Assembly (NCBI RefSeq): GCF_900186985.1
Contig: NZ_LT906447.1
Span: 868,001-932,000, forward strand
DNA length: 64,000 nucleotides
Direction: 5' to 3'
Origin: Staphylococcus piscifermentans
GTDB taxonomy: Bacteria; Bacillota; Bacilli; Staphylococcales; Staphylococcaceae
In this document: positions 1 through 8,935 of the stretch, piece after piece
Position numbering within the stretch: position 1 is the stretch's first letter
How the letters are laid out: every line of letters begins with the position of its first letter
Notes under the pieces: model-generated
What the model was told of the DNA's origin: nothing
What the model saw: the letters and a program-made list of their open reading frames with translations, nothing else
Databases searched by the model: none
Translations under genes and position numbers: made by a program

Positions 1-216
1 CCATTCACACGTTTTATCAGATCTAAAGCCACTTTAAATGGAATGGAAGCTACAGTCGTGCCTTCAGGATTTAATAAATCAGGTGCAGTAGTCGCTATTG
101 CACATAGTAATGCTGTGGTAATGCTGCCAAGTGGTACAAGAGGATTCCATGCCGGTAATACGGTAGATGTAATTTTAACTGAGACAGATGTCTTCGAAGA
201 GGAACTTTTACTATGA
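1..216 (+). CDS. moeA: MoeA C-terminal fragment, molybdopterin molybdenumtransferase (5' cut by window edge)
   Basis: The reading frame is open from base 1 to TGA at 214-216 and gives about 71 residues. It resembles the C-terminal beta-barrel domain of MoeA, which inserts molybdate into adenylylated molybdopterin. The segment has small hydrophobic strands and glycine turns (SGFNKSGAVVAIAHSNAVVM) and no catalytic motif, as expected for this end. Its stop overlaps the mobB start in ATGA, so the two are translationally coupled. The identification leans on the following mob/moa genes; the body of the protein lies outside the window. Confidence 0.8.
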   Translation, partial: PFTRFIRSKATLNGMEATVVPSGFNKSGAVVAIAHSNAVVMLPSGTRGFHAGNTVDVILTETDVFEEELLL

Positions 217-686
217 TTTTGCAAATCGTGGGATATAAGGATTCAGGGAAGACAACATTGATGGCTGAAACGGTTCACTTTTTAAAAGAAGCGGGCTATC
301 GTGTCGTAACAATCAAACATCATGGTCACGGTGCAGAGGATATTACCTTGCAAGACAACACCGTAGACCATATGAAACATTTTGAAGCTGGCGCGGATCA
401 GAGTATTGTGCAAGGACACGAGTTAAGAGAAACGATTACGCGCACCTCTGAAGCTGCTTTATCCCAAATCATTGATTCTGCTGTTACAATTGAATATGAC
501 ATCATTTTAGCTGAAGGATTTAAACAAGCGGACTACGATAAAGTCGTTATTTATAGAAATCCTGAAGAATTATCTTCTTTATCAGCGCTCAGTCATGTAC
601 AATATAAGTTGCCGTTTCAAAAATTAAATGATTTAGAGCCGTTCTACCAATGGCTTGAATCGTGGATTGATATAAAAAAAGGATGA
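213..686 (+). CDS. mobB: MobB, molybdopterin-guanine dinucleotide biosynthesis adaptor, GTP-binding
   Basis: This is a 157-residue P-loop protein with GYKDSGKTT at residues 7-15 near the N-terminus, followed by the TIKHHGHG segment typical of MobB. In the family it binds GTP and assists MobA in attaching GMP to molybdopterin. A later ILAEGFK segment is also family-typical. The ATG overlaps the moeA stop by 4 bases and moaE follows after 6 bases, so it sits inside one molybdenum-cofactor operon. Length is normal for short MobB proteins. Confidence 0.92.
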   Translation: MILQIVGYKDSGKTTLMAETVHFLKEAGYRVVTIKHHGHGAEDITLQDNTVDHMKHFEAGADQSIVQGHELRETITRTSEAALSQIIDSAVTIEYDIILAEGFKQADYDKVVIYRNPEELSSLSALSHVQYKLPFQKLNDLEPFYQWLESWIDIKKG

Positions 687-692
687 GTCAGA

Positions 693-1148
693 ATGAAACA
701 GTTTGAGATTGTAACAGAACCGATACAAACAGAACAGTATCGGGACTTTACGCTTAATCCGCATCAAGGAGCAGTCGTTGTATTTACTGGCCATGTTCGA
801 GAATGGACTAAAGGAATACGCACTGAACATTTAGAGTATGAAGCTTATATTCCTATGGCTGAGAAGAAACTTGCACAAATCGGCGACGAAATTAATGCAC
901 AGTGGCCAGGTACTATTGTAAGTATTGTACATCGTATCGGGCCATTAGAAATTTCAGATATAGCTGTATTAATTGCGGTATCTTCTCCGCATAGAAAAGA
1001 CGCATACGCAGCCAATGAGTATGCGATAGATCGTATTAAAGAAGTAGTTCCTATTTGGAAAAAAGAAATCTGGGAAGATGGAGCTGAATGGATCGGCCAT
1101 CAAAGAGGCTACCATGAAGATGCAGTTGAAAGGGGGCAGAAAGAATGA
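693..1148 (+). CDS. moaE: MoaE, molybdopterin synthase catalytic (large) subunit
   Basis: This 151-residue protein has the MoaE hallmarks: FTGHVR near residues 31-36, a central HRIGPLEI, SSPHRKDAY, and the VPIWKKE lysine segment that carries the active-site lysines. With MoaD it converts precursor Z (cPMP) to molybdopterin in the cytoplasm. Its stop overlaps the moaD start by 4 bases, which would allow coupled production of the two subunits of the heterotetramer. Confidence 0.95.
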   Translation: MKQFEIVTEPIQTEQYRDFTLNPHQGAVVVFTGHVREWTKGIRTEHLEYEAYIPMAEKKLAQIGDEINAQWPGTIVSIVHRIGPLEISDIAVLIAVSSPHRKDAYAANEYAIDRIKEVVPIWKKEIWEDGAEWIGHQRGYHEDAVERGQKE

Positions 1149-1378
1149 AAGTCCTTTACTTTGCCGAAATCAAAGAGATTTTGCAAAAAGATAATGACCA
1201 ATTTCAGATTGAAAATGAAATGACTGTGGAAGCATTTAAGCAATATCTATTTGAGAAATATCCTGAAATCGACGGGAAGAAATTTCAAATTGCATTAAAT
1301 GAAGAATTTGTACAACCTCATGAAAAAATCAACCAATCAGATGTAGTTGCTTTGATTCCACCGGTAAGCGGAGGTTAA
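1145..1378 (+). CDS. moaD: MoaD, molybdopterin synthase sulfur-carrier subunit
   Basis: This 77-residue ubiquitin-fold protein ends in PPVSGG; the terminal Gly-Gly is what MoeB-type enzymes adenylate and thiocarboxylate. It overlaps moaE by 4 bases and is followed 4 bases later by mobA. In the family MoaD donates the dithiolene sulfurs to cPMP. The length and the exposed GG terminus leave little doubt. Confidence 0.95.
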   Translation: MKVLYFAEIKEILQKDNDQFQIENEMTVEAFKQYLFEKYPEIDGKKFQIALNEEFVQPHEKINQSDVVALIPPVSGG

Positions 1379-1382
1379 TGAA

Positions 1383-1976
1383 GTGAAAGCCATTATATTA
1401 GCAGGAGGGCAATCTGAACGATTTGGTGCCCCTAAAGCATTTGCAGAAATAAATGGGAAGATGTTCTATGAACAAATTATAGATGTATTAGACAGTATGA
1501 ATATGTTTAATGAAATTATTATCAGTTCTAATGACATATTGGCGCCGAAATTCAAAGGAGCGCGTGTAGTCGTGGATGATTCAGAGCATAAAAACAAAGG
1601 ACCGTTATCAGGGATTTATTCAGTGATGAAACAAGATTTTGAAGCGGAACTCTTTTTTGTGATTTCTGTTGATACACCGTTGATTACTGCAAAAGCCATC
1701 AGCCAATTGTATCAATTTATGGTAGAACACGTGATTGAAGATCAATTAGACATTGCTGGATTTGAAGAAGAAGGCCATCCAATTCCGACGATTGCCTTTT
1801 ACAGTCCTAATTGTCTTCCTATTATTGCACGCGCTTTAGAGTCTGACGATTATAGTATGCGCCATGTTTATCAACAAACTGCTTCAGACTGGATAGATGT
1901 CAAAAGTGTAGATGATAACACAGAATGGTATAAGAATATTAATTATCCCCAAGATTTAGAAAGCATAAAAAGATAA
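1383..1976 (+). CDS. mobA: MobA, molybdenum cofactor guanylyltransferase
   Basis: This 197-residue nucleotidyltransferase starts at GTG. Residues 6-18 form the signature [13 protein letters not shown], which binds GTP and metal, and a later ISVDTPLI segment carries a metal-binding aspartate. In the family the enzyme transfers GMP to Mo-molybdopterin to make the bis- or mono-MGD cofactor of nitrate reductase-type enzymes. Four bases separate it from moaD. The next gene, moaA, is 58 bases away behind a hairpin. Confidence 0.93.
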   Translation: MKAIILAGGQSERFGAPKAFAEINGKMFYEQIIDVLDSMNMFNEIIISSNDILAPKFKGARVVVDDSEHKNKGPLSGIYSVMKQDFEAELFFVISVDTPLITAKAISQLYQFMVEHVIEDQLDIAGFEEEGHPIPTIAFYSPNCLPIIARALESDDYSMRHVYQQTASDWIDVKSVDDNTEWYKNINYPQDLESIKR

Positions 1977-1981
1977 TGATC

Positions 1982-2008
1982 AACGCTTAATGAGATGTGT
2001 TAAGCGTT
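1982..2008 (+). terminator. Intercistronic hairpin between mobA and moaA
   Basis: AACGCTTAA at 1982-1990 and TTAAGCGTT at 2000-2008 form a perfect 9-bp stem with a 9-base loop. Only a weak TTTAATAT tail follows, so it may be a leaky terminator or an mRNA-stabilising element rather than a true end of the operon. It would let moaA be expressed at a level different from the upstream genes. Confidence 0.5.
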
Positions 2009-2034
2009 TAATATAGATAGAAGGGGGTCAAAAG

Positions 2035-3057
2035 ATGGTAAAACAAATAACAGATAAGCTCGGGCGACCTATTCGCGACTTAAGATTATCTGTGACAGAC
2101 CGTTGCAATTTCCGTTGCGATTATTGTATGCCGAAAGAAATATTCGGCGACGATTTCGTCTTTTTACCCAAAGATGAATTACTCACATTCAGTGAAATGG
2201 AAAGAATTGCTCGCGTATATACACATTTAGGTGTGAAAAAAATCCGTATTACAGGCGGAGAACCGTTAATGCGCAGAGATTTATATAAATTAATTGCAGC
2301 CTTGAATGATATTGAAGGTGTTGAAGATATTGGTTTAACGACAAACGGTTTATTATTGAAAAAACATGGACAAAAATTATATGACGCTGGACTCAGACGT
2401 ATTAATGTCAGTCTAGATGCCATCGATAATGAATTGTTCCAGTCTATTAATAACCGTAATATCAAAGCTGATACGATTTTAGATCAAATTGATTATGCAG
2501 TTTCCATTGGCTTTAAAGTTAAAATTAACGTCGTAGTACAAAAAGGTGTCAACGATGACCAAATTATCCCTATGGTGCAATATTTTAAAGATAAAAATAT
2601 TCAAGTCAGATTTATTGAATTTATGGATGTAGGAAATGACAACGGCTGGGATTTCAGTAAAGTAGTTTCTAAAGATGAAATGTTATCCATGATTCAAGAA
2701 GAATTTGATATTGAAGCGGTAGAACCTAAATACTATGGTGAAGTTGCAAAATACTATCGCCATAAAGATAACGGCGCACAATTCGGTTTAATTACCAGTG
2801 TGTCCCAATCATTTTGTTCTACGTGCACCAGAGCAAGATTATCTTCAGACGGCAAATTCTACGGCTGCTTATTCAGTACAGTAGACGGATTTAACGTAAA
2901 AGAATTTATGCGCTCAGGTGTTTCAGACAATGAATTGCAAGCGAAGTTCGAAGAGTTATGGAACATTCGTGATGATCGTTACTCAGACGAACGTACCGAA
3001 CAAACTGTAGCAAATAGAAAACGTAAAAAAATCAATATGAATTATATTGGTGGTTAA
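2035..3057 (+). CDS. moaA: MoaA, GTP 3',8-cyclase (radical SAM)
   Basis: This 340-residue radical SAM enzyme performs the first step of molybdopterin synthesis, converting GTP to 3',8-cyclo-GTP. The N-terminal cluster is C24-x3-C28-x2-C31 (CNFRCDYC). The C-terminal substrate-binding cluster is visible as FCSTC followed about 14 residues later by GCLF. The protein ends in Gly-Gly, which in MoaA enters the active site. A strong AGGGGG ribosome-binding site precedes the ATG. The gene closes the Moco cluster and is followed by a good terminator. Confidence 0.97.
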   Translation: MVKQITDKLGRPIRDLRLSVTDRCNFRCDYCMPKEIFGDDFVFLPKDELLTFSEMERIARVYTHLGVKKIRITGGEPLMRRDLYKLIAALNDIEGVEDIGLTTNGLLLKKHGQKLYDAGLRRINVSLDAIDNELFQSINNRNIKADTILDQIDYAVSIGFKVKINVVVQKGVNDDQIIPMVQYFKDKNIQVRFIEFMDVGNDNGWDFSKVVSKDEMLSMIQEEFDIEAVEPKYYGEVAKYYRHKDNGAQFGLITSVSQSFCSTCTRARLSSDGKFYGCLFSTVDGFNVKEFMRSGVSDNELQAKFEELWNIRDDRYSDERTEQTVANRKRKKINMNYIGG

Positions 3058-3065
3058 AATTACTA

Positions 3066-3111
3066 AACCCGAGTCTTTTTCTAGAAAGAAGGAGACTCGG
3101 GTTGATTTTTT
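3066..3111 (+). terminator. Rho-independent terminator after moaA
   Basis: A 10-bp stem AACCCGAGTC (3066-3075) / GACTCGGGTT (3094-3103) is followed by GATTTTTT. It ends the moa/mob transcript and, with its A-rich 5' flank, could also serve the convergent SarA-family gene. Confidence 0.85.
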
Positions 3112-3138
3112 ATTCAGTTTCTTTGCGTTTATTTTCAT

Positions 3139-3486
3139 CTATGCAGCAATATTTATGCCAATTTCTTTTACTATGTCTGTCATTAATTGATGCTGTTTAG
3201 CATTCAACAAGTAAAATACTTGGCGTTCATCAGTTTGAGAACGCTCTTTGGCGATAAGACCTTTTTTGTAAAGTTTGCGAATCAGCACATCAATTTTACT
3301 GGTATTCCACTTCATATCATAATGCAGCGTATCTCTTAATTCTTTGCCGCTCATTTTCTCCACAGCGTGAATTTTGTACAAAATAATAAACTCTTCCATA
3401 TTCATTTTGTAACTCGATTTTAACCAGTACTTAATTTGACTCAGTTGACATTCGGTAGTAATTAATTGATCAATAGCTTGTGTCAT
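3139..3486 (-). CDS. sarV: SarA-family winged-helix regulator, SarV-like
   Basis: This 115-residue one-domain protein has the SarA/MarR winged-helix pattern: a helix with EEFIILYKI, a recognition region around KWNTSKIDVLIRKLYKKGLI, and the conserved wing motif TDERQVFYLL. SarA-family proteins bind AT-rich DNA as dimers and control virulence and autolysis genes in staphylococci. SarV of S. aureus has about the same length and, as I recall, also lies tail-to-tail with moaA, which is why I use that symbol. The GGAGGAATAGCC ribosome-binding region before ATG supports the start. Confidence 0.75.
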   Translation of the reverse strand: MTQAIDQLITTECQLSQIKYWLKSSYKMNMEEFIILYKIHAVEKMSGKELRDTLHYDMKWNTSKIDVLIRKLYKKGLIAKERSQTDERQVFYLLNAKQHQLMTDIVKEIGINIAA

Positions 3487-3867
3487 GGCTATTCCTCCTC
3501 ATGTTGTTCATGTTGTTATGTGAGCTCACTTTACATTGTTTACTATTTAATTATATAACGAAGGTCATATTTAATCTATTGTTTTTCATTTACTATATAG
3601 TACAAAAATAAGTGAAAATAATGCTTAAAATCGGCTTTACTTCATTATTAATTATAAATTCAAAATTAATCTACTGCTAAAAATGATGTATATACGAAAT
3701 AAAGTAGCTTATTTATTGGTATATCTTTAAGTATTAAAGTGATTGCTTAAAATTATAATTCAGGTAAGTTATGACAAATGTCATAATCAATTCATGACGA
3801 ACGTGACTTATCTTCTTCTATCAATATTTTTAGAATGAAAATAGAAAGAATGAAGGAGTGGATAAGG
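3487..3867. promoter_or_regulatory. Long AT-rich divergent intergenic region
   Basis: About 380 bases lie between the sarV-like gene and the ABC transporter. Besides the operator pair at 3769-3808 it holds AT-rich DNA, a TATAAT hexamer on the plus strand at 3754-3759 and ATTATA (a minus-strand TATAAT) at 3550-3555. Neither has a convincing -35 box. I see no small gene or RNA here. Confidence 0.5.
3769..3808. promoter_or_regulatory. Tandem inverted-repeat operators, probably for the downstream NarL-type regulator
   Basis: TTATGACAAATGTCATAA at 3769-3786 is a perfect 8-2-8 palindrome. A degenerate second copy, ATGACGAACGTGAC, begins at 3794; the ATGAC halves are 23 bp apart, about two helical turns. 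NarL/DesR-type response regulators commonly bind paired inverted repeats beside the genes they control, and such a regulator is encoded at 6545-7150 in the same cluster. That it binds here is inference. Confidence 0.6.
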
Positions 3868-4719
3868 ATGATTTATTTCAATAACGTTTCTAAATACTTT
3901 AAAAATGTTCTTGCCGTCAATCAAGCATCATTCGATATTAAAGAAGGAGAATGTACGGCTCTAGTTGGGGTCAATGGTGCTGGCAAATCAACTATTATTG
4001 ATATGTTGATAGGCAACTTACATGCTGATAAAGGAAATATTACGTCTGATTTCAATTTAAAGCAGCAGACTGGCATCCTATATCAAAGAACAGAATTTCC
4101 TGACTTAATTAGAGTGAGGGAGTTGTTTGAGCTTTACACTCAATTATATACAAATCATCTTAACATGAAAGAATTTAAAGAACTTACCAGGTTTGATGAT
4201 GAACAACTTAATCAATTTGCAACCCATTTATCAGGAGGGCAGCAGCGTATTTTAGATTTCGCTTTGACGGTTATGGGAAAACCTAGATTTATTATATTAG
4301 ATGAACCTACCAGTGCAATGGATGCCACAATGAGAAAATATTTTTGGAAGGTTATTGAAGCTTATAAAAAAGAAGGTAAAACTATTTTCTACACCACTCA
4401 TTATTTGGAGGAAGTGGAGAAGATGGCAGATCGAGTCATCGTCCTAAGCAAAGGAAGTATCGTTAATGACAATATACCATCCATCATCAGACAACAAGTT
4501 AGAAAATCAACAATTCATGTTCCAATAAAGTATCAGCATCTTTTAGTTAAAGAGATACAATCCGAATTTCAAATTAAACAACAGGAAATTTTAATCATTT
4601 CAGAAGAAGTTGAAGATGTTTTAATGCAATTAATCAAGTTGAATATCAACTTGAATGAAATAGAAATTACCAAAGCATCTTTAGCAGATTATATTTTTGA
4701 GGAGGAGAATTTATCATGA
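3868..4719 (+). CDS. ABC transporter ATP-binding protein (exporter of unknown substrate)
   Basis: The frame is open from 3835. The ATG at 3868 is preferred because AAGGAG (3853-3858) lies 9 bases before it, giving 283 residues. Walker A GVNGAGKST is at residues 34-42; a signature LSGGQQR, Walker B FIILDEPTSAMD and H-loop TTHYLEE follow. The protein overlaps the permease gene by 4 bases. Clustering with a permease, a NarL-type kinase and a regulator resembles the Bacillus yvfR-yvfS-yvfT-yvfU arrangement. The substrate cannot be read from the sequence; drug, peptide or lipid export is possible. Confidence 0.88.
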   Translation: MIYFNNVSKYFKNVLAVNQASFDIKEGECTALVGVNGAGKSTIIDMLIGNLHADKGNITSDFNLKQQTGILYQRTEFPDLIRVRELFELYTQLYTNHLNMKEFKELTRFDDEQLNQFATHLSGGQQRILDFALTVMGKPRFIILDEPTSAMDATMRKYFWKVIEAYKKEGKTIFYTTHYLEEVEKMADRVIVLSKGSIVNDNIPSIIRQQVRKSTIHVPIKYQHLLVKEIQSEFQIKQQEILIISEEVEDVLMQLIKLNINLNEIEITKASLADYIFEEENLS

Positions 4720-5447
4720 TTTTAAGTTATCTAAAACTTGATATAAGAACGACTTTCCGCCAAAAAACATATCTATTATTATCGATTGCATTACCTTTGA
4801 TTTTCTTTCTTGTATTTACATCTATAGGAAATGTACCGAAAGAACAAGCACAAACAATATATAAAGAAAGTTTATTTAGTATGGCAGTATTCAGCCTGAC
4901 GAGCTTTTGCTTAATGACCTTTCCGATAGAACTCATTAACGATAAACAATCAGGATGGCAGAAAAAAATATTATCAACTTCTATGAAAGCACATCAATAT
5001 TACCTTGCGAAAATTTTAAAAATTATGGGATTATTTGCTTTGTCTATTTCACTGATATTTATAGCTGCGGCTACACTCCGGGGTGTGAAAATGACGTTAG
5101 AAGAGTGGTTATTTGCTGGATTGCTGTTATGGGTGGGAAGCAGTCTTTTTTTATCAGTAGGGGTATTGCTTTCACAAATACCAGACATTAAGAAAGCGAG
5201 CAGTATCGGTAATCTACTTTATTTGTTATTAGCTATAGCGGGTGGATTGTGGTTTCCGATTAAGTTATTTCCAAATTGGCTGCAAACTATTGCACATTGG
5301 ACACCCACTTATCATTTGAAAAATGTAGTATTTTCTTATACTACAACTCATAGTATCTCTTGGTATTCGTTTGGCGTTCTCTTTATCTATAGTATACTGT
5401 TCTTAATTATTGCATTTTATATCCAACAAAAAACGGACGTGATTTGA
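4716..5447 (+). CDS. ABC-2 type transporter permease
   Basis: This 243-residue membrane protein has about six hydrophobic segments, beginning with LLLSIALPLIFFLVFTSIG near residue 20 and including a GGLWFPIKLFPNWLQTIAHW segment typical of ABC-2 permeases just before the last helix. The start overlaps the ATPase stop in ATGA, so a half-transporter pair is made together. It is the membrane half of the exporter encoded with 3868-4719. Confidence 0.87.
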   Translation: MILSYLKLDIRTTFRQKTYLLLSIALPLIFFLVFTSIGNVPKEQAQTIYKESLFSMAVFSLTSFCLMTFPIELINDKQSGWQKKILSTSMKAHQYYLAKILKIMGLFALSISLIFIAAATLRGVKMTLEEWLFAGLLLWVGSSLFLSVGVLLSQIPDIKKASSIGNLLYLLLAIAGGLWFPIKLFPNWLQTIAHWTPTYHLKNVVFSYTTTHSISWYSFGVLFIYSILFLIIAFYIQQKTDVI

Positions 5448-6545
5448 TTGAAACTTTCTAAACGACTTAAAGAAGATCCTTATGGTGTTTCCAGCTTTGT
5501 CTATTTAGTGTTTCCTATTATTGCTTTGTTTTCGGATCAAATTGAAGGGCCTAAATGGTTACTTATCTTAATGATTATTATATTCTCGATTGATTATTAT
5601 ATGATGATTTTTCATGTAAACGATCATACATCCAAAGTTAAACGGCTTATTTATCTGTTAATTCATTTAATTGGAATTGTCTACTTTTGTTATGCAATTG
5701 GATCGACATTTGTGATGTTTTTCTTCTTCGGTAGTTTCGCATTACCTTATGTCTATCGCGTCTCAGCTAAATCACTAGAGAATTATTTGTATTTAACCAC
5801 GATAGTCATGACTTCTATCTATTTAATCACTCAATATACACCGAATGCTATTATTGTAGTGGTAATTGATTTAATAGTGGTTATTATTGCTTTTACAAAT
5901 TTTCAAAATGTGGAAAATAATAAGGCTAAAGAAAAGATTGAAGAAAAGAATCGCTATATTAATTTATTGATTGCGGAACAAGAACGTCAACGTATCGGAC
6001 AAGACTTGCACGATACTTTAGGTCATGTATTTGCAAGTTTAAGTATTAAATCTGAGCTGGCCGCAAAGTTAATTGATATTGACATCGATAAAGCGAAGAC
6101 AGAGATGCAATCTGTCAATCAATTATCTAAAGAAGCATTAGAAAAAGTCAGAGAAATTGTTGACCAATTAAAATTTCAAAGCTTTCGAGAAGAGGTAGCT
6201 TCGGTGAGTCACTTGCTTCAAGAAACAGGTATTCAATTTAACTTTGAAAATGCAAAGATTGCCAAATCAATTAATAAAGGCCGACAATCTATATTGTCTA
6301 TGGTTCTTAGAGAAGCGGTGAATAATATTATCAAACATGCAGAGGCTACCAAAGTTTCGGGGTGCTTAGTTGAAACAGATACAGGTTATCTTTTTAAAAT
6401 TCAAGATAATGGAAAGGGAATGGAACCATCTGCTACTGCACTCAATAGTATAGAAGAGAGAGTTAAATTGTTGGGCGGTAACTTGAAAATTATCTCTAAT
6501 CAAGGACTAACTATAGAAATTGAATTTAAAAGGGGTGAATTATAA
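5448..6545 (+). CDS. Sensor histidine kinase, HisKA_3/DesK type
   Basis: This 365-residue protein starts at TTG directly after the permease stop. Residues 15-150 are strongly hydrophobic (about five or six helices) with almost no extracytoplasmic loop, as in DesK-like intramembrane sensors. A linker helix leads to ERQRIGQDLHDTLGH with the phospho-accepting His188. The HATPase domain has an N box (REAVNNIIKHAEA) and IQDNGKGME. It overlaps the regulator gene by one base. Such kinases often sense membrane or envelope state; the signal here is unknown. Confidence 0.9.
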   Translation: MKLSKRLKEDPYGVSSFVYLVFPIIALFSDQIEGPKWLLILMIIIFSIDYYMMIFHVNDHTSKVKRLIYLLIHLIGIVYFCYAIGSTFVMFFFFGSFALPYVYRVSAKSLENYLYLTTIVMTSIYLITQYTPNAIIVVVIDLIVVIIAFTNFQNVENNKAKEKIEEKNRYINLLIAEQERQRIGQDLHDTLGHVFASLSIKSELAAKLIDIDIDKAKTEMQSVNQLSKEALEKVREIVDQLKFQSFREEVASVSHLLQETGIQFNFENAKIAKSINKGRQSILSMVLREAVNNIIKHAEATKVSGCLVETDTGYLFKIQDNGKGMEPSATALNSIEERVKLLGGNLKIISNQGLTIEIEFKRGEL

Positions 6546-7150
6546 TGATAAAGGTAGTATTAGCAGAGGACCAAGAGATGCTTCGACAAGCAATGGTTCA
6601 GCTCATTTCTATGAACGATGATATTGAAATTGTGTTTGATAGTGCAGACGGAAAGAAAGCTTGGGATTTTATTAAAACTAATCAACCGGATGTTGCCATA
6701 TTAGATATTGAAATGCCAGGACTTACTGGACTTGAAGTGCTTGGGAAAATTCGTGAAGCTGATATTTCAACGAAGGTCATTATAGTGACTACATTCAAGC
6801 GACCAGGCTACTTTGAACGCGCAGTCGCAAATAATGTGGATGCTTACGTCTTAAAAGAAAGATCGGTTGAAGAGTTGGTGCATACTATCCACACTGTGAT
6901 GGAAGGAAAGAAGGAATACAGTCAATCTTTAATGACGACTTTCTTTTCAGAAAAAAATCCTTTAACACCCTCAGAACAGCTGATTCTAAAAGAAATAGGA
7001 AACGGTTATTCAAGTAAGGAAATTGCGGATAAGCTTTATTTATCTGATGGTACGGTGCGTAATTATACTTCAGCAGCAATAGATAAATTAGAAGCGGAAA
7101 ACCGCTTCGATGCCTGGAAAATCGCAGAATCAAAAGGTTGGATAATATAA
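6545..7150 (+). CDS. NarL/LuxR-type response regulator
   Basis: The 201-residue protein has a receiver domain with acidic residues E8/D9, phospho-acceptor Asp54, the VTTF threonine around 82-83 and Lys104. A GerE/LuxR helix-turn-helix follows at about 137-179, containing GYSSKEIADKLYLSDGTVRN. It is the partner of the DesK-like kinase just upstream. It most likely regulates the ABC exporter in its own cluster through the inverted repeats at 3769-3808, but that is inference from context. Confidence 0.92.
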   Translation: MIKVVLAEDQEMLRQAMVQLISMNDDIEIVFDSADGKKAWDFIKTNQPDVAILDIEMPGLTGLEVLGKIREADISTKVIIVTTFKRPGYFERAVANNVDAYVLKERSVEELVHTIHTVMEGKKEYSQSLMTTFFSEKNPLTPSEQLILKEIGNGYSSKEIADKLYLSDGTVRNYTSAAIDKLEAENRFDAWKIAESKGWII

Positions 7151-7185
7151 AAAAATCTGGAACGCTCAAACGCTCCAGATTTTTT
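7150..7185. terminator. Bidirectional terminator between response regulator and MFS gene
   Basis: AAAAAATCTGGA (7150-7161) pairs with TCCAGATTTTTT (7174-7185). Both strands have a U-run after the stem, so the element serves both the two-component cluster and the convergent MFS gene. Confidence 0.9.
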
Positions 7186-7190
7186 AAAAC

Positions 7191-8384
7191 TTATGAGAAG
7201 GTTTTAACTTTGCGACCATGTAGCAAGAAATATACGACTACTGTAACAATTGTTAAGATCGCCATGACGCCATACAATTGACCGTAAGTAATAGATGAAG
7301 TAAATGCTCCTAATAAGGATGGACCGAAACCAATACCGATATCAATACCGATAAAGTACGTAGATGTTGCCAATCCGTATTTTTCAGGAGTAGTGACTTT
7401 AATGGCAATTGCTTGCATTAAGGATGACAGGTTACCGTAACCGATGCCTAACGCTGCACCTGCAAGAAGTAATAACCAACCAGAATGTGCAAAGTAAAGC
7501 ATAATAAAGGTTGCAAATAGGAAGATATACGCAGGATATACCACAACGTTTTCATTTCTATTATCCATCAAACGACCAGTTATAGGACGTGTGACAAGAG
7601 ATGTAATTGCATAGAAGATAAAGAAGTAACTTGACACAGTCACTAAATCACGTTCTTCAGCAAAGAATTTCAAGAAGGTTAAAATGGAAGAATAAGTCAG
7701 ACCCGTAATTAAAATAACAATCGCAATTGGAACTGCATCCAAAGCAATAAATTGACTGAGACTGAATCCTTTTTTACCTTCAGTTTTAGTAAGCGGCGTT
7801 GTTTCGAAATTAATATTGATGAAAAATGATAATATTAATGAAACAATCCCGAATACGAGACAAAGTCCAAATAAAACATCAATAGAATAGTGGCTAGATA
7901 ATAATAAGCCGAAGAAAGGACCAATTGCTGTACCTAAGACTAAACTTAGTGAGAACATGCTGATGCCTTCACTTTTCCGCTCGGGCGGAGTAATGTAAGC
8001 TGCAATAGTACCGGTAGCCGTAGTCGCTACAGCTGTGGCAACCCCATTAATCAAACGGGTGAACATTAAGAAGCCGAGAGATCCTTCTATAAAATAAAGA
8101 AGCTGTGTAATAATTAAAAAGACAACTCCAATTAATAAGGTTTTCTTGGGGCCAATCGCATTGACGTATTTACCGGTGATAAAACGGCCAATTAAGGAGC
8201 CGACAATAAATAAACCTGTTACCAAACCTGCTAAACTATCTGAGGCATGGAATTCTGTTTTACTGTAGCCTGCAATGACTACAATTAATAAGTACATACA
8301 AAGATATACAAAGAAATTGACTAAGAAGTTCATATTAAAGCTCTTAGTCCATATGGGTGCGCGATGTGTTTCTGTAGGGTTCAC
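7191..8384 (-). CDS. MFS transporter, probable drug/metabolite efflux
   Basis: This 397-residue protein has about 12 hydrophobic segments. A GRFITGKYVNAIGPKK stretch after the second helix is a variant of the MFS loop 2-3 motif, and a related GRLMDN motif recurs in the second half. It lies 12 bases downstream of a MarR-family gene on the same strand, an arrangement usual for repressor-controlled efflux pumps. The substrate is not evident. The sequence is typical of a single-domain 12-helix exporter and shows no truncation. Confidence 0.85.
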   Translation of the reverse strand: MNPTETHRAPIWTKSFNMNFLVNFFVYLCMYLLIVVIAGYSKTEFHASDSLAGLVTGLFIVGSLIGRFITGKYVNAIGPKKTLLIGVVFLIITQLLYFIEGSLGFLMFTRLINGVATAVATTATGTIAAYITPPERKSEGISMFSLSLVLGTAIGPFFGLLLSSHYSIDVLFGLCLVFGIVSLILSFFININFETTPLTKTEGKKGFSLSQFIALDAVPIAIVILITGLTYSSILTFLKFFAEERDLVTVSSYFFIFYAITSLVTRPITGRLMDNRNENVVVYPAYIFLFATFIMLYFAHSGWLLLLAGAALGIGYGNLSSLMQAIAIKVTTPEKYGLATSTYFIGIDIGIGFGPSLLGAFTSSITYGQLYGVMAILTIVTVVVYFLLHGRKVKTFS

Positions 8385-8396
8385 GCAAATGCCTCC

Positions 8397-8813
8397 TTAT
8401 AATATATTTTTTAACTTTTCAAAAGTTCGGATAGCAGCAAGTATTTCTTGTTCATCGAGTGCTGCTTGCTCAACAATGCTTTCTTGCAATGCTGTGACTT
8501 CGCTCATGGCCTCTTTATAGACTTTTGTGCCTTTGTCAGATAGCGATAATAATTTTTCTCTCTTATCTTCACCAGGGGTTACAATCAACAATTCCTGTTC
8601 AATTAAAACTTTTAAAAGTTTACGTGCAGAAGGTTTTTCAATAGAACGTCTTTTTGAAATTTGAACCAATGTGGTTTGATCATGCAAATAAATATCTTTT
8701 AAAACTAAAAATTGCGCAGTATGCAAATGATACTTATCTAAAATGGGTTGAACATTTTTAATATAAGGTCTATAAAGTTCAGTAAAGCTATTGAATAATT
8801 GATTAACTTCCAT
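8397..8813 (-). CDS. MarR-family transcriptional regulator
   Basis: This 138-residue winged-helix protein carries the MarR pattern: a recognition-helix region (TLVQISKRRSIEKPSARKLL) followed by the wing LLIVTPGEDKREKLLSLSDKG. It is the first gene of a two-gene unit with the MFS transporter and likely represses that unit. The palindrome at 8936-8950, upstream of its start, is a plausible operator. The inducing ligand is unknown. Confidence 0.87.
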   Translation of the reverse strand: MEVNQLFNSFTELYRPYIKNVQPILDKYHLHTAQFLVLKDIYLHDQTTLVQISKRRSIEKPSARKLLKVLIEQELLIVTPGEDKREKLLSLSDKGTKVYKEAMSEVTALQESIVEQAALDEQEILAAIRTFEKLKNIL

Positions 8814-8847
8814 TTTCAGCCACTCCTTTTTTGCAAGATAGCAAGGG

Positions 8848-8875
8848 GGTTAAGACACAGTTGCCTCAACCCTCT
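8848..8875. repeat. Imperfect inverted repeat in the marR 5' leader
   Basis: On the minus strand a stem forms between AAGAGGGTTGAGG and TCTTAACCCCCTT, with G-U pairs. No U-run follows, so it is not a standard terminator. The GGGTTGAG core resembles the stem of the terminator after fmhB, which suggests a common staphylococcal intergenic hairpin type. Confidence 0.4.
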
Positions 8876-8935
8876 TCAAAATATGAAGTAAATAAATTTG
8901 CAGGGAATTAATTTTTACTTCGTATCTATAAAATG

